This document shows, one piece after another, positions 37,471 through 37,628 of a stretch of 37,628 nucleotides of DNA. A model generated the notes under the pieces. It did no database searches, had not been told where the DNA came from, and saw only the letters and a program-made list of their open reading frames with translations. The stretch lies in the NCBI GenBank assembly GCA_003427395.1, contig BFEA01000114.1:1415488-1453115 (forward strand). The letters run 5' to 3'. The DNA comes from Chara braunii. Its lineage: Eukaryota > Streptophyta > Charophyceae > Charales > Characeae. Position 1 is the first letter of the stretch. Each line of letters begins with the position of its first letter. A program made the translations under genes and the position numbers.

Positions 37471-37628
37471 GACTGAGAACACTGCTGATTTCTGGGATTT
37501 GCCACTGGAATGAATGCCTTGCCGTGATTCCCGCATTCTGCTGTGTTTTCCAAGTCTGTGTGTGTGTGCATGCCTGCCCGTTTGCTTGCCTGTCTGAGTG
37601 CTTGACGGTTGAGTGTGTGTGTGACCCG
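37471..37628. other. Window end, TG-rich sequence
   Basis: GTGTGTGTG-, TGCCTG- and CTTGCCTGTCTGAGTG-type simple sequence with no gene. Confidence 0.5.

Overview
This window looks like gene-poor, transposon-dense nuclear DNA from a eukaryote, most plausibly a streptophyte (charophyte or land-plant-like) genome. The evidence is two Ty3/gypsy LTR retrotransposons primed by initiator tRNA-Met and carrying chromodomain-like C-termini, a non-LTR (LINE) endonuclease, snRNA-derived sequences, tRNA-derived SINE-like copies, many MITE-like inverted-repeat elements and abundant microsatellites. The wording of the Gag-Pol proteins resembles elements I associate with Chara-type charophytes; that is recollection, not a search. 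No intact host gene was recognised.

Layout. (1) 1-13,800 is intergenic-type sequence. It holds a (CT)n tract, a truncated U2 snRNA-like sequence (1073-1162), an antisense U6 snRNA-like sequence (3416-3513), a palindromic TAACCCATGGGTTA satellite interrupted by a MITE, and several MITE families: ACCACCAGTACY termini flanked by TTAA, a pair of 109-bp TA-flanked foldback elements, and a pair with GGGACYTAGCC / GAATCTGGACRTGTTTG arms. It also holds SINE-like sequences, (CA)n/(GA)n tracts and a decayed hammerhead-ribozyme motif (10250-10305). Two short open frames (1400-1783 +, about 12350-12690 -) may be exon remnants. (2) 14,429-23,200 is a degenerate Ty3/gypsy element on the minus strand (element A) with two ~1-kb LTRs, PBS, Gag, protease, RT, RNase H, integrase and a chromo-like tail. 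(3) 23,201-23,964 is a spacer with a triple direct repeat and possible coding remnants. (4) 23,965-33,283 is a second, distinct Ty3/gypsy element on the plus strand (element B) with ~1,265-bp LTRs and a 4-5 bp target duplication (TAAC/ATAAC). (5) 33,284-37,628 is a decayed LINE: an ORF1-like hydrophilic/Gln-rich stretch, then an APE-type endonuclease and the following linker. A 310-bp hAT-like MITE with an 8-bp target duplication interrupts the endonuclease.

How it fits together. Elements A and B lie head to head, their 5' LTRs only 764 bp apart and pointing away from each other. Both carry multiple stops, frameshifts and in-frame deletions in catalytic domains, so neither should move on its own. 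Element A keeps most of Gag-Pol in one reading phase, which indicates a single-polyprotein ancestor. The most unusual signal is the hammerhead-like fold at 10250-10305. It retains the GUC cleavage site, CUGAUGA core and three helices, and departs from a working ribozyme at two positions, both explicable as CpG-to-CpA decay.
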